NCBI RefSeq assembly: GCF_013112485.1
Contig: NZ_JABFHG010000011.1
Coordinates: forward strand, 62,001-126,000
Direction of reading: 5' to 3'
DNA length: 64,000 nucleotides
Source: Roseicella sp. DB1501
Lineage (GTDB): Bacteria; Pseudomonadota; Alphaproteobacteria; Acetobacterales; Acetobacteraceae
Below the pieces are notes generated by a model. It ran no database searches and was not told where the DNA came from. It was given only the letters and a program-made list of their open reading frames with translations. This document shows, in pieces, positions 28,647 through 37,696 of this stretch; the stretch's first letter is position 1; each line of letters begins with the position of its first letter. The position numbers were made by a program, and so were the translations under genes.

Positions 28647-29603
28647 ATGACCCATTTCGGCTACAAGCTGATGTCCGAGGAGCACGGCCCCAAGGAGCTG
28701 GTGCGCAACCTGCAGCGGGCCGAGCAGGCCGGCTTCGACCTCGCCGCCATCTCCGACCATTTCTCGCCCTGGATCGAGGAGCAGGGCCATGCGCCGCTCG
28801 CCTGGTCGGTGCTCGGCGCCCTCGCCCAGGCGACGAGCCGGATCGGGCTGATGACCGCCGTCACCTGCCCGATCATGCGCTACCATCCGGCCATCATCGC
28901 CCAGGGCGCGGCGACCATCGCGCTGCTGAGCGACGACCGCTTCACCCTCGGCCTCGGCGCCGGCGAGCGGCTGAACGAGCATGTCGCCGGCCAGGGCTGG
29001 CCGGGCATCGGCGAGCGGCACGAGCGGCTGTCGGAGGCCATCGACGTCATCCAGGGCCTGCTCTCGGGCGAGCTCAGCAACTATCGCGGCCAGTATTTCA
29101 GCCTCGACCAGGCGAAGCTCTACGATCGGCCGCAGCGCAAGGTGCCGGTCGCGGTCGCCGCCGGCGGGCCGGAGGCGGCGCGGCTGGCCGGGCGCAAGGG
29201 CGAGGGGCTGGTGGCGACCGAGCCGAAGCGCGAGCTGATCGAGGCCTTCCGCGAGGCAGGCGGCTCGGGCCCCTGCTATGCCGAGGTGTCGCTCTGCTGG
29301 GCCGAGACCGAGGCCGAGGCGCAGCAGACCGCGCATCGTTACTTCCGCTGGTCGGTCACCGGCTGGCCGGTGCAGGCGGAGCTGCCGACAACGCGCGGCT
29401 TCGAGGCGGCCTCGCGCCACATCACGCCCGAGATAGTGGCGCAGCAGGTGAGCTGCGGCCCCTCGGCGGAACGGCACGCCGAGAGCATCGCGAAATACAT
29501 CGAGGCCGGCTTCGACCACATCATCCTGACGCAGGTGGGGCCGCAGCAGGAGGAGTTCATCGGCTTCTTCGAACGCGACCTCGCGCCCAGGCTGCGGCGC
29601 TGA
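28647..29603 (+). CDS. LLM-class oxidoreductase, F420-dependent subgroup (TIGR03557-like)
   Basis: This is a 318-residue TIM-barrel protein of the luciferase-like group. Its opening MTHFGYKLMSEEHGPKELV and the SDHFSPWIEEQGHAP and TAVTCPIMRYHPAIIAQ motifs match the subgroup built around F420-dependent glucose-6-phosphate dehydrogenase. These enzymes usually use the deazaflavin F420 rather than FMN. F420 is unusual in many alphaproteobacteria, so this cofactor call is a family inference only. No F420 synthesis genes lie in this window. The gene stands alone and is convergent with thrC. Confidence 0.85.
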   Translation: MTHFGYKLMSEEHGPKELVRNLQRAEQAGFDLAAISDHFSPWIEEQGHAPLAWSVLGALAQATSRIGLMTAVTCPIMRYHPAIIAQGAATIALLSDDRFTLGLGAGERLNEHVAGQGWPGIGERHERLSEAIDVIQGLLSGELSNYRGQYFSLDQAKLYDRPQRKVPVAVAAGGPEAARLAGRKGEGLVATEPKRELIEAFREAGGSGPCYAEVSLCWAETEAEAQQTAHRYFRWSVTGWPVQAELPTTRGFEAASRHITPEIVAQQVSCGPSAERHAESIAKYIEAGFDHIILTQVGPQQEEFIGFFERDLAPRLRR

Positions 29604-29621
29604 GGCCAGCCCCCGCCGGCC

Positions 29622-31031
29622 TCAGCCCCGGCGGTTGCGGCGCGTATGGGCGCGGACGAAATCCTCGACCGCGGCGAGCTCGGCCGGCAGCACCGAATAG
29701 CGCTCCTCGCGCGCCGGCAGGTCGGCGAGGCGCGGCGGCAGGGGCGGCCGCCGTCCGGTCGCCCGCGCCACCGCATCGGGGAACTTCGCCGGATGCGCCG
29801 TGGCGGCGATCACCACCGGGATCGCCGGATCCGCCGGCGCATGCGCCCGCGCCGCGGCGGTGCCGATCGCGGTGTGCGGGTCGGCGAGGTAGCCGGCGCT
29901 CTCCCAGAGATGCCGGATCTCGGCCAGCGTCCCCGCATCGTCGAGCGCGAAGCCGTGGAACAGGGCGGCGGCGCGCCGCCAGGCCGCGTCCGGCACCGGC
30001 ATGCGGCCCTCGGCGCGGAAGCGGCGCATGGTCTCGGCCGTCGCCGTCCCGTCGCGGCCGAGCAGCTCGAAGAGCAGCCGCTCGAAATTCGAGCTAACCT
30101 GGATGTCCATGCTCGGCGAGAGGCTGGGCTCCACTCCCTGCACCGACATGTCGTTGGCCGCGAGGAAGCGGGCCAGGATGTCGTTGCGGTTGGAGCCGAC
30201 GATCAGCCGCTCCACCGGCAGCCCCATCTCCCGCACCGCCCAGGCGGCCAGGACATTGCCGAAATTGCCGGTCGGCACGCTGAAGGCGACCGCCCGGTCC
30301 GGCGCCCCGAGGGCGAGGGCGGCATAGGCGTAGTAGGGGATCTGCGCCGCGACCCGCGCCCAGTTGATGGAGTTCACCGCAGCCAGCCGCATCTCCTGGC
30401 GGAAGGGCGCGTCGTTGAACATCGCCTTCACCAGGTCCTGGCAGTCGTCGAAGCTGCCGCGGACGGCGAGGTTGGCGACGTTGTCGGAGAGCACCGTCGT
30501 CATCTGCCGCCGCTGCACCTCGCTCGTCCGCCCCTCGGGGTGGAGGATGACGATGTCGATGGCCGCGCGGTCGCGGCAGGCCTCGATCGCCGCCGAGCCG
30601 GTATCGCCCGAGGTGGCGCCGACGATGGTGATGCGCTCGCCGCGCCGCGCCAGCACCTGGTCGAACAGCCGCCCGAGCAGCTGCATCGCCATGTCCTTGA
30701 AGGCGAGCGTCGGCCCGTGGAACAACTCCAACACGAAGCTGCGGTGGTCGAGCTGCACCAGCGGCGCGACCGCCGGGCTGCCGAAGCCGGCATAGGCCGC
30801 CTCGGTGAGGCCGCGCAGCGTCGCGGGGGCGAGCGCATCGCCGAGGAAGGGCTGCATCAGCCGCGCCGCGAGCTCGGCATAGGGCAGGCCGCGCAGCGCC
30901 CGCCATTCGGCCGGCGAGAGATGGGGCCAGGCCTCCGGCAGGAAGAGCCCGCCATCCTCGGCGAGCCCGGCGAGCAGGACACCTTCGAAGTCGCGGGGCG
31001 CGGCCTCGCCGCGGGTGCTGAGATAGCGCAT
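29622..31031 (-). CDS. thrC: Threonine synthase
   Basis: This 469-residue PLP enzyme turns O-phosphohomoserine into threonine. The PLP lysine is K112 in PTLAFKDMAMQ. The phosphate-binding loop is in SVPTGNFGNVLAAW, and GATSGDTGSAAIEA marks the substrate site. The N-terminus MRYLSTRG is typical. With thrB in the same window, the last two steps of threonine synthesis are covered. It is convergent with the LLM gene (18-base gap). Confidence 0.96.
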   Translation of the reverse strand: MRYLSTRGEAAPRDFEGVLLAGLAEDGGLFLPEAWPHLSPAEWRALRGLPYAELAARLMQPFLGDALAPATLRGLTEAAYAGFGSPAVAPLVQLDHRSFVLELFHGPTLAFKDMAMQLLGRLFDQVLARRGERITIVGATSGDTGSAAIEACRDRAAIDIVILHPEGRTSEVQRRQMTTVLSDNVANLAVRGSFDDCQDLVKAMFNDAPFRQEMRLAAVNSINWARVAAQIPYYAYAALALGAPDRAVAFSVPTGNFGNVLAAWAVREMGLPVERLIVGSNRNDILARFLAANDMSVQGVEPSLSPSMDIQVSSNFERLLFELLGRDGTATAETMRRFRAEGRMPVPDAAWRRAAALFHGFALDDAGTLAEIRHLWESAGYLADPHTAIGTAAARAHAPADPAIPVVIAATAHPAKFPDAVARATGRRPPLPPRLADLPAREERYSVLPAELAAVEDFVRAHTRRNRRG

Positions 31032-31117
31032 GGGGCCGGCAGGCTAGAGCAGACGCGGCGGCGCGGGAACGCCGGCGCGGCGCGGCCCTGCCCTGCGGCC
31101 GGCGAAGGGTGCCCGTC

Positions 31118-31777
31118 TCAGGGCAGGAAGAGCAGGTCGAGCTGGGCCGCGAACGCCGCTTCCGGGTCCATCACGTCACCCTCGGCGAAATAGCCGTTCC
31201 ACAGCACCGCCAGCACCACCGGCGCGACCAGGAGCTGCGGATGGCGCAGCAGCGCCGCGTCCCGCAGCTCGCCCCGCGCCGCGGCCCGCGCCGCCAGGGC
31301 CCGGATGGCGGCGAGGCCGGGCGTGATGACGATGCGGCGGTACATCGCCGCCACCTCCGGGAAGCGCCCTGCCTCGGCCAGGACCAGGCGGATCACCGCG
31401 GCGCGGCGGGAGGTCTCCATCTCCCGCAGCACCGGCCCGAGGAGTCGCCGCAGCGCCTCGCGCACCGGCTCGTCCGATGCGGGCGCAGCGCCGGCGAGGC
31501 CGGCCAGCGGCGCGCCGACCGCCGCCTGCAACACCCCCTCGAACAGCGCCGCCTTGTCGGCGAAATGCAGGTAGAGCGTCCCTTTCCCGAGCCCCGCCCG
31601 GGCCGCGACATCGGCCATGCGCGTCGCCGCGAAGCCGCGCTCGAGGAAGATGTCGAGCGCCGCGGCCAGGATCGCCTCGCGGGTCCGGGCCGTGCGCGCC
31701 GGGCTCGGGCGGCGGGCGCGGCGCGCCGGGGGTGGGGAGGGCGACGAGGCGGAAGCATCGGGCAAGGGGCGGCTCAC
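31118..31777 (-). CDS. TetR family transcriptional regulator
   Basis: This is a 219-residue repressor-type protein. The DNA-binding domain at about 28-75 reads REAILAAALDIFLERGF, then MADVAARAGLGKGTLYLHF, a textbook TetR helix-turn-helix. The C-terminal half is a ligand-binding helical domain. No ATG precedes the domain at a suitable distance; I chose the GTG at 31777. Two palindromes that look like its operators lie 24-72 bases upstream, shared with the divergent FAD monooxygenase gene, so it probably controls that gene and itself. Confidence 0.88.
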   Translation of the reverse strand: MSRPLPDASASSPSPPPARRARRPSPARTARTREAILAAALDIFLERGFAATRMADVAARAGLGKGTLYLHFADKAALFEGVLQAAVGAPLAGLAGAAPASDEPVREALRRLLGPVLREMETSRRAAVIRLVLAEAGRFPEVAAMYRRIVITPGLAAIRALAARAAARGELRDAALLRHPQLLVAPVVLAVLWNGYFAEGDVMDPEAAFAAQLDLLFLP

Positions 31778-31800
31778 TCCCGGAATCGTGCGGCGAACGC

Positions 31801-31849
31801 CTGACCATTGGGTCAGTTTTATCTGGCATAAAGCTGACCCAATGGTCAG
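31801..31849. promoter_or_regulatory. Double palindromic operator between the TetR and monooxygenase genes
   Basis: CTGACCATTGGGTCAG at 31801-31816 and its exact inverse CTGACCCAATGGTCAG at 31834-31849 are separated by 17 bases. Each unit is itself a palindrome (TGACC-N4-GGTCA), as expected for a TetR dimer site. The second box ends 16 bases before the monooxygenase ATG. Binding would block both divergent promoters. Confidence 0.75.
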
Positions 31850-31865
31850 TCCATAGGAGCCGTCG

Positions 31866-33410
31866 ATGCCCGAGCCCGACATCCTCATCGCCGGCGCTGG
31901 CCCCACCGGCCTGGTGCTCGCCCTCTCCCTCGCCCGCCAGGGCATCGCCTGCCGCATCCTCGACAAGGCGGCCGGGCCGGGCGAGGCCTCGCGCGCCATG
32001 GTGGTGCAGGCCCGCACGCTCGAGCTCTACCGCCCGCTCGGCCTCGCCGAGGCGGTGATCGCCGCCGGCATCCCGGTCGAGACGGTGCACATGCTGGAGG
32101 AGGGCGAGGAGGAGGCGCGCATCTCGCTCCGCGAATTCGGCGCCGGGCTGAGCCCCTACCCCTTCGCCCTGGCCTTCCCGCAGGACGACCATGAGCGCCT
32201 GCTCGAGGCCGCGCTGCGCGAGGCGGGCCTCGCGGTGGAATGGGGCACGGAGCTGACCGGCTTCACCGAGACGCCGGAGGGCGTCACCGCCACGCTGCGC
32301 CGCGACGGGGCCGAGTCCACCTGCCGCGCCGCCTGGCTCTGCGGCTGCGACGGCGCGCATAGCCGGGTGCGGGAGACGCTCGGCCTCGGCTTCGCCGGCG
32401 GCACCTATGAGCAGCTCTTCTATGTCTGCGACGCCCGCATCGAGGGGCCCTTCCGGCGCGACCTCTTCATCCATCTGGCGCCGCAGGGCCTGTCGCTGAT
32501 GCTGCCGGTGCGCAGCCGCGGCGTGCAGCGGCTGATCGGCATGGTGCCGCCCGAGCTGGCCGGGCGCGCGGGGCTCGGCTTCGAGGACATCCGCGCCCCG
32601 GCCGAGGCGCTGCTCGGCATCCGCGTCGCCGAGGTGAACTGGTTCTCCACCTATCGCGTGCATCACCGCATGGCGGCGCGGTTCCGCCAGGGGCGGGCCT
32701 TCCTCGCCGGCGATGCCGGGCACATCCACAGCCCGGCCGGCGGGCAGGGCATGAACACCGGCATCGGCGATGCGGTGAACCTGGCCTGGAAGCTCGCCGC
32801 GGTGGTGCGCGGCCGGGCGGCGCCGGCGCTGCTCGACAGCTACGAGGCGGAGCGGCTGCCCTTCGCCCGCCAGCTCGTCGCCACCACCGACCGGGCCTTC
32901 CGCGGCGCCGTGTCGCGCGGCCTCGGCGGCCGGCTGCTGCGGCGCTGGCTGCTGCCGCATCTGCTGCCGCTCGTCGCCGGCACCGATGCCGGGCGGCACG
33001 CTTTCTTCCGCATCCTGTCGCAGATCCGCATCGCCTATCCCGACAGCGCCCTCAGCGAGGGGCGGGCCAAGGGGGAAGCTGGCAGCGTCGCGGGCGGCGA
33101 GCGGCTGCCCTGGGTGCCGGGCCTTGACAACTTCGCCCCGCTCGATGGGGCATCCTGGCGGGTGCAGCTGCATGGCGTCGCGCGGCCGGACTATGCGGCG
33201 GCGCTCGCCCGCCTCGGCCTGCCGCTCGATGCCTGGCCCTGGAGCGAGGCGGCGGAACGGGCCGGGCTGCGCCGCGACGCCGCCTATCTGCTGCGGCCGG
33301 ACGGCTATGTCGGCCTCGCCGATCCGGCGCAGGAGGCCGACCGGTTGGCGGCCTATGCGGCGCGCCACGGGCTGCGCTTCGCCGCCGCCATGCCATCGCC
33401 CCTGGAATGA
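31866..33410 (+). CDS. FAD-dependent aromatic-ring-type monooxygenase (PheA/TfdB family)
   Basis: This 514-residue flavoprotein hydroxylase has the FAD motif GAGPTG at residues 10-15, the CGCDGAHSRVRE motif near 165-175 and the ribityl-binding motif FLAGDAGHIHSPAGGQGMN near 278-296. This set is typical of enzymes that hydroxylate phenols or polyketide rings. The C-terminal thioredoxin-like region seen in phenol hydroxylases is short here. The start ATG follows GGAGCC. It is divergent from, and probably regulated by, the TetR gene, and overlaps or abuts the Bug receptor gene downstream. The substrate is unknown. Confidence 0.9.
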   Translation: MPEPDILIAGAGPTGLVLALSLARQGIACRILDKAAGPGEASRAMVVQARTLELYRPLGLAEAVIAAGIPVETVHMLEEGEEEARISLREFGAGLSPYPFALAFPQDDHERLLEAALREAGLAVEWGTELTGFTETPEGVTATLRRDGAESTCRAAWLCGCDGAHSRVRETLGLGFAGGTYEQLFYVCDARIEGPFRRDLFIHLAPQGLSLMLPVRSRGVQRLIGMVPPELAGRAGLGFEDIRAPAEALLGIRVAEVNWFSTYRVHHRMAARFRQGRAFLAGDAGHIHSPAGGQGMNTGIGDAVNLAWKLAAVVRGRAAPALLDSYEAERLPFARQLVATTDRAFRGAVSRGLGGRLLRRWLLPHLLPLVAGTDAGRHAFFRILSQIRIAYPDSALSEGRAKGEAGSVAGGERLPWVPGLDNFAPLDGASWRVQLHGVARPDYAAALARLGLPLDAWPWSEAAERAGLRRDAAYLLRPDGYVGLADPAQEADRLAAYAARHGLRFAAAMPSPLE

Positions 33411-33466
33411 CAGCCGCCGCCCCATCAAATGAGGCAGCGAGGCGCCCGCTCGCGCCGGAGAACCCG

Positions 33467-34441
33467 ATGCGCCGCCGTCACGCCCTGGCCCTGCTGCTGC
33501 TGCCCGGCCTCGCCGCCGCGCAGGCGACCGATCCGCCGCGCCGCGGCAGCGGCCCCATCCGTCTCATCGTGCCCTTCGCCCCCGGCGGCGGCGTCGATGC
33601 GGTGGCGCATGTCCTCGCCCCGCCGCTCGCCGATGCGCTCGGCCGCGCCATCCTGATCGAGAACCGGCCGGGCGGGCACGGCATCCCGGGGGCGGAGGCG
33701 CTGGTGAACGCGGCGCCGGATGGCCGCAGCCTCGGCCTGACCAACACCGCGCCGCTCGGCATGGCGCCGCTGGTCGACCGCCCGCCCTATGACAGCGACC
33801 GCGACTTCACCCATGTCGCGCTCATCGCCGAGACGCCGAGCGTGCTGCTGGTGCCGGCCGGCAGCCGCTTCGCCGAGTTCGCGCCCTGGCTCCGCGCGGC
33901 GCAGAGCTGGCGGCGCGGTCTCACCTACGGCAGCCCGGCGCTGGGCAGCCTGCAGCATGTGCAGGGGGAGGTGCTGGCGAAGGCGGCCGACGCGCAACTC
34001 GCGCACATCGCCTATCGCGGCACGGGCGCGGCGCTGCAGGACCTGCTGAACAACCAGGTGGACAGCCTGATCGCGCCGCTGGCGAGCGTCATGCCGGCGG
34101 TGCAGGCCGGCCGGGTCCGCGCCCTGGCGGTCAGCAGCCCCGGCCCCGAGCCGCTGCTGCCCGGCATCCCGAGCTTCGCCGCCCTCGGCTATCCGCAGCT
34201 CACGGCGACCGCCTGGACCGGGCTGAGCGGGCCGAAGGGCCTGCCGGGCGAGCTGGTGGCGCAGTTGAACGCCGCGGTGAACCGCATCATCGCCCAGCCG
34301 CAGGTGGCCGGCGAGCTGCGGGCCGCCGGGTTGACGCCGCCGCCGCGGCCGCTCGATGCCGCCGCCTACCGGCGCCTGGTCCTGGATTTCCAGCAGGCCT
34401 GGCGGCCGGTGGTCGAGGCGGCGGGGATGGCGGCGAAGTAG
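33467..34441 (+). CDS. Tripartite tricarboxylate transporter receptor (Bug family)
   Basis: This is a 324-residue periplasmic solute receptor. The signal peptide is MRRRHALALLLLPGLAAAQA. The Bug fold opening IRLIVPFAPGGGVDAVAH, then ENRPGGHGIPGAEAL, is diagnostic. These proteins bind carboxylates or aromatic acids and usually work with TctAB-type membrane proteins, none of which lie here. I chose the ATG at 33467 because it has GGAG upstream and begins the signal peptide. An ATG at 33407 that overlaps the monooxygenase stop as ATGA would add 20 residues. It is probably cotranscribed with the monooxygenase. Confidence 0.92.
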   Translation: MRRRHALALLLLPGLAAAQATDPPRRGSGPIRLIVPFAPGGGVDAVAHVLAPPLADALGRAILIENRPGGHGIPGAEALVNAAPDGRSLGLTNTAPLGMAPLVDRPPYDSDRDFTHVALIAETPSVLLVPAGSRFAEFAPWLRAAQSWRRGLTYGSPALGSLQHVQGEVLAKAADAQLAHIAYRGTGAALQDLLNNQVDSLIAPLASVMPAVQAGRVRALAVSSPGPEPLLPGIPSFAALGYPQLTATAWTGLSGPKGLPGELVAQLNAAVNRIIAQPQVAGELRAAGLTPPPRPLDAAAYRRLVLDFQQAWRPVVEAAGMAAK

Positions 34442-34485
34442 CGCCCGGGGGTACGAGACGCCGCGCCCGCCGCTATGCTCGGCGC

Positions 34486-35091
34486 ATGACCGATGCCCGC
34501 CGCCACGCGCCCGCGACGCAACGCAACCGCGACCCGATCCTCGCCGTCCTGCGCCATGCCCTGCCGGCGGCGGGGCTGGTGCTGGAGGTCTCGAGCGGCA
34601 GCGGCGAGCATGCGGTGCATTTCGCCGCCGCCCTGCCCGGCCTGACCTGGCAGCCGAGCGACCCGGACCCCGCCGCCCGCGCCAGCATCGCCGCCTGGGC
34701 GGCCGAGGCGCGGCTGCCCAACCTGCGGCCGCCGCTCGCCCTCGACGCCGCGGCGGAGCAGTGGCCCATCGACCGCGCCGATGCGGTGGTCTGCATCAAC
34801 ATGATCCATATCGCCCCCTGGGCGGCGGGGCTCGGCCTGCTGCGCGGCGCCGCGCGGCGGCTGCCGTCGGGCGGGCCGCTCATCCTCTACGGTCCCTACC
34901 GGCAGGGCGGGCGGCACACCGCGCCCTCCAATGCCGCCTTCGATGCCGGCCTGCGCGCGCAGGACCCGGCCTGGGGCGTGCGCGACCTGGAGGCGGTGGC
35001 CGAGGCCGCCGCCGTGGCGGGCTTCGGCGCGCCGGAGGTGGTGGCGATGCCGGCCAACAATCTCACCCTCGTCTTCCGCCGCAGGGATTGA
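34486..35091 (+). CDS. DUF938 protein, SAM-methyltransferase fold
   Basis: This is a 201-residue protein of the DUF938 family. It has the family opening RHAPATQRNRDPIL, a methyltransferase-like motif I (LVLEVSSGSGEHAVHFA) and CINMIHIAPW where acceptor-binding residues normally sit. The fold suggests a small-molecule methyltransferase, but no activity is established for the family. It is 44 bases after the Bug gene and 36 bases before the GMC oxidoreductase gene on the same strand, so may share a transcript. Confidence 0.9.
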   Translation: MTDARRHAPATQRNRDPILAVLRHALPAAGLVLEVSSGSGEHAVHFAAALPGLTWQPSDPDPAARASIAAWAAEARLPNLRPPLALDAAAEQWPIDRADAVVCINMIHIAPWAAGLGLLRGAARRLPSGGPLILYGPYRQGGRHTAPSNAAFDAGLRAQDPAWGVRDLEAVAEAAAVAGFGAPEVVAMPANNLTLVFRRRD

Positions 35092-35127
35092 TGCGCCACC
35101 CTGGCGGCCAGGGAGAGACGCCAGGCT

Positions 35128-36720
35128 ATGGAAGAGACCGACTATCTCGTCATCGGCGGCGGCTCGGCCGGCTGCGTGGTCGCGGCCCGGCTGGGCGAGA
35201 GTGGCGCCCGCGTCACGCTGCTGGAGGCCGGGCCGAAGGACCGGCATCCCTGGATCCACATCCCGGCCGGGATGATCAAGCTGCTGCAGAACCAGAAGTT
35301 GGTGAACTGGGGCTACACCACCGAGGCGGAGGCGGCGACCAATGGCCGCGAGATCCGCTGGCCGCGCGGCCGCACCCTCGGCGGCTCCTCCTCCATCAAC
35401 GGCATGCTCTATGTCCGCGGCAATCCGGCCGATTTCGACATCTGGGCGCAGATGGGCTGCCGCGGCTGGTCCTATGAGGAGGTGCTGCCCTTCTTCCGCC
35501 GCAGCGAGCACTACGTCCAGCGCGGCGACCCGGCCTATCGCGGCCAGGGCGGCCCGCTGCAGGTCGAGGACTACCGCACCATCCTCCCCCTTACCCACCG
35601 CTTCATCGAGGCGGCGCAGCAGGCGGGCCATCCCTTCCGCAAGGATTTGAACGGGCAGGAGCAGGAGGGCGTCGGCTATTCGCAGATGACCCGCATCGGC
35701 CGCTGGCGCGGCTCGACGGCGCGCACCTTCCTCGCCCGGGCCAGGGGCCAGGTGCGCATCGAGACCGAGGCGCAGGCGAGCCGGCTGCTCTTCGACGGGC
35801 GGCGCTGCATCGGCGCGGAATACCGCCAGCACGGGGCGCTGAAGCGGATCCGGGCGAGGCGCGAGGTCATCGTCGCCGGCGGCGCGGTGAACTCGCCGCA
35901 CCTGCTGCAGCTCTCGGGCCTCGGCCCGGCGGCGCATCTGCAGGCGCTCGGCATCGCGGTGGTGCAGGACATGCCGCAGGTCGGCGCCAACCTGCAGGAC
36001 CACTTCGTCTCCCGCGTGCAGCACCGGGTGAAGGACAGCCTCAGCACCAACCAGCTCGCGCATGGGCTGCGGCTCGCCGGCGAGGTGGCGCGCTTCTTCG
36101 CCCTCGGCCGCGGCGCGCTGACCTTCGGCGTGACCACCGCCCAGGTCTTCGCCCGCAGCCGCGAGGGGCTGGCGAGCCCCGACCTGCAATTGCTGTTCAC
36201 GCCCGCGAGCTACGCCCTCGGCCAGTTCGGCGTGCTGGAGAAGGCCCCGGGCATGACCTGCGCCATCTGCCCGGTGAAGCCGGACAGCCGCGGCACGGTG
36301 ATGGCGGCCTCGCCCGATCCCTTCGCCCGGCCGGCGATCCGCCCCAACTATCTCTCGGCGCCCGGCGACCAGCGGCTGCTCGCCGAGGGCATCCGCATGG
36401 TGCGGCGGATCTTCGCCCAGCCCGCCATCGCCCGCTACAGCGTCGAGGAGACGCTGCCCGGCCCGGGCACCGCCTCGGAGGCGGAGATGCTCGCCTTCAA
36501 CAGGCAGTACGGCACCACCATCTATCACCCGGTGGGCACCTGCCGCATGGGCGAGGACCCGGCGAGCGTGGTGGACAGCCGGCTCCGGGTGCGCGGCATC
36601 GCGGGGCTGCGGGTCGCCGATGCCTCGGTCATGCCGACGCTGACCACGGGCAACACCAATGCGCCGACCATCATGATCGGCGAGAAGGGCGCGGCGATGA
36701 TCCTCGAGGATGCGGGCTGA
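35128..36720 (+). CDS. GMC family FAD oxidoreductase (choline dehydrogenase-like)
   Basis: This 530-residue flavoenzyme oxidises an alcohol. It has the ADP-binding motif GGGSAGCVVAARL near residue 10. The GMC signature-1 region is RGRTLGGSSSINGMLYVRG and signature-2 is GAVNSPHLLQLSGLGP. The catalytic histidine is H467 in IYHPVGTCRMG, and NTNAPTIMIGEK closes the domain. No signal peptide is present. The protein could act on choline, an aliphatic alcohol or polyethylene glycol; sequence alone does not decide. Confidence 0.93.
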   Translation: MEETDYLVIGGGSAGCVVAARLGESGARVTLLEAGPKDRHPWIHIPAGMIKLLQNQKLVNWGYTTEAEAATNGREIRWPRGRTLGGSSSINGMLYVRGNPADFDIWAQMGCRGWSYEEVLPFFRRSEHYVQRGDPAYRGQGGPLQVEDYRTILPLTHRFIEAAQQAGHPFRKDLNGQEQEGVGYSQMTRIGRWRGSTARTFLARARGQVRIETEAQASRLLFDGRRCIGAEYRQHGALKRIRARREVIVAGGAVNSPHLLQLSGLGPAAHLQALGIAVVQDMPQVGANLQDHFVSRVQHRVKDSLSTNQLAHGLRLAGEVARFFALGRGALTFGVTTAQVFARSREGLASPDLQLLFTPASYALGQFGVLEKAPGMTCAICPVKPDSRGTVMAASPDPFARPAIRPNYLSAPGDQRLLAEGIRMVRRIFAQPAIARYSVEETLPGPGTASEAEMLAFNRQYGTTIYHPVGTCRMGEDPASVVDSRLRVRGIAGLRVADASVMPTLTTGNTNAPTIMIGEKGAAMILEDAG

Positions 36721-36737
36721 TACCAAGCGCCCTCGGT

Positions 36738-36827
36738 CGCCGGGCGCAAACCTCCGGTTTGCTTGGCTGCGCGACAATGAGTCGCGGGCCCCGTTCGGGG
36801 CCTCGGACCGGTCAAAGGACCGGCCCG
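36738..36827 (+). repeat. Triple-hairpin repeat R2, copy 2
   Basis: This 90-base unit nearly matches 13424-13512 in the same orientation and has the same three palindromes (GCAAACCTCCGGTTTGC, GGGCCCCGTTCGGGGCC, GACCGGTCAAAGGACCGGCC). Differences fall mostly between hairpins one and two. It lies 17 bases after the GMC gene stop and 45 bases before the sirtuin start, again between two co-oriented genes. Confidence 0.8.
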
Positions 36828-36871
36828 TCGGGATCAGAGGCCATCCCTTCCTTTTCGCAGGAGTTCGGCAT

Positions 36872-37627
36872 GTGTTGAACCACCAGATCGAGCAGCTGCG
36901 GGCCATGATCGAGGGCGCCCAGCGCATCGTGGTCTTCACCGGCGCCGGGATCAGCACCGAATCCGGCATCCCCGACTACCGCAGCCCTGGGACCGGCACC
37001 TGGGAGAAGATGAAGCCGATCTATTTCCAGGAATTCCTCGCCTCGCCCGAGGCGCGGCGGGAGGCCTGGCGGCGGCGCTTCGAGAGCGACGCCACCATGC
37101 GCGCCGCCGAGCCCAACCGTGGCCATCGCGCCGTCGCCCGGCTGGTGCGCGAGGGGCGCGTGCGGGACGTCATCACCCAGAATATCGACGGGCTGCACCA
37201 GGCTTCCGGCGTGCCGGAGGCGCAGGTGATCGAGCTGCACGGCAACACCACCTATGCCACCTGCCTCTCCTGCGGGCTGCGGCACGAGATCGCGGATATC
37301 CACGCCGCTTTCGCCCAGACGGATGCGGTGCCGGATTGCCGGCGTTGCGGCGGGTTGCTGAAGACGGCGACGGTGAGCTTCGGCCAAGCCATGCCACAGG
37401 GCCCGATGCTGCGGGCGCGGCAGGCGGTGCTCGCGGCCGATCTCTGCCTCGTCCTCGGCTCCTCGCTCGTCGTCTATCCTGCGGCCGGCTTCCCGGAGAT
37501 GGCGAAGCGCAACGGCGCCGGGCTCGTCATCCTCAACCGGCAGGAGACCGGCCTCGACGACATCGCCGACCTTGTCATCCATGAGGGGATCGGCGACGTG
37601 CTCGGCGGTGCGGTCGGGGTGAATTAG
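36872..37627 (+). CDS. NAD-dependent protein deacylase (sirtuin)
   Basis: This is a 251-residue Sir2-family enzyme that removes acyl groups from lysines using NAD. It shows GAGISTESGIPDYRS (24-38), the TQNIDGLHQASG motif (102-113), catalytic H123 in IELHGN, and a zinc module C131/C134 and C156/C159. The nicotinamide-pocket motif is complete. I chose a GTG at 36872 with GGAG eight bases upstream. The open frame extends further back into repeat R2 but shows no family match there. Confidence 0.92.
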   Translation: MLNHQIEQLRAMIEGAQRIVVFTGAGISTESGIPDYRSPGTGTWEKMKPIYFQEFLASPEARREAWRRRFESDATMRAAEPNRGHRAVARLVREGRVRDVITQNIDGLHQASGVPEAQVIELHGNTTYATCLSCGLRHEIADIHAAFAQTDAVPDCRRCGGLLKTATVSFGQAMPQGPMLRARQAVLAADLCLVLGSSLVVYPAAGFPEMAKRNGAGLVILNRQETGLDDIADLVIHEGIGDVLGGAVGVN

Positions 37628-37696
37628 AGAGGCTGGAGCATTTGCCGTGAACCGGAGTGAACGGGATCTGGCCTGTCGCTACCTGGGTGGCGCGCC

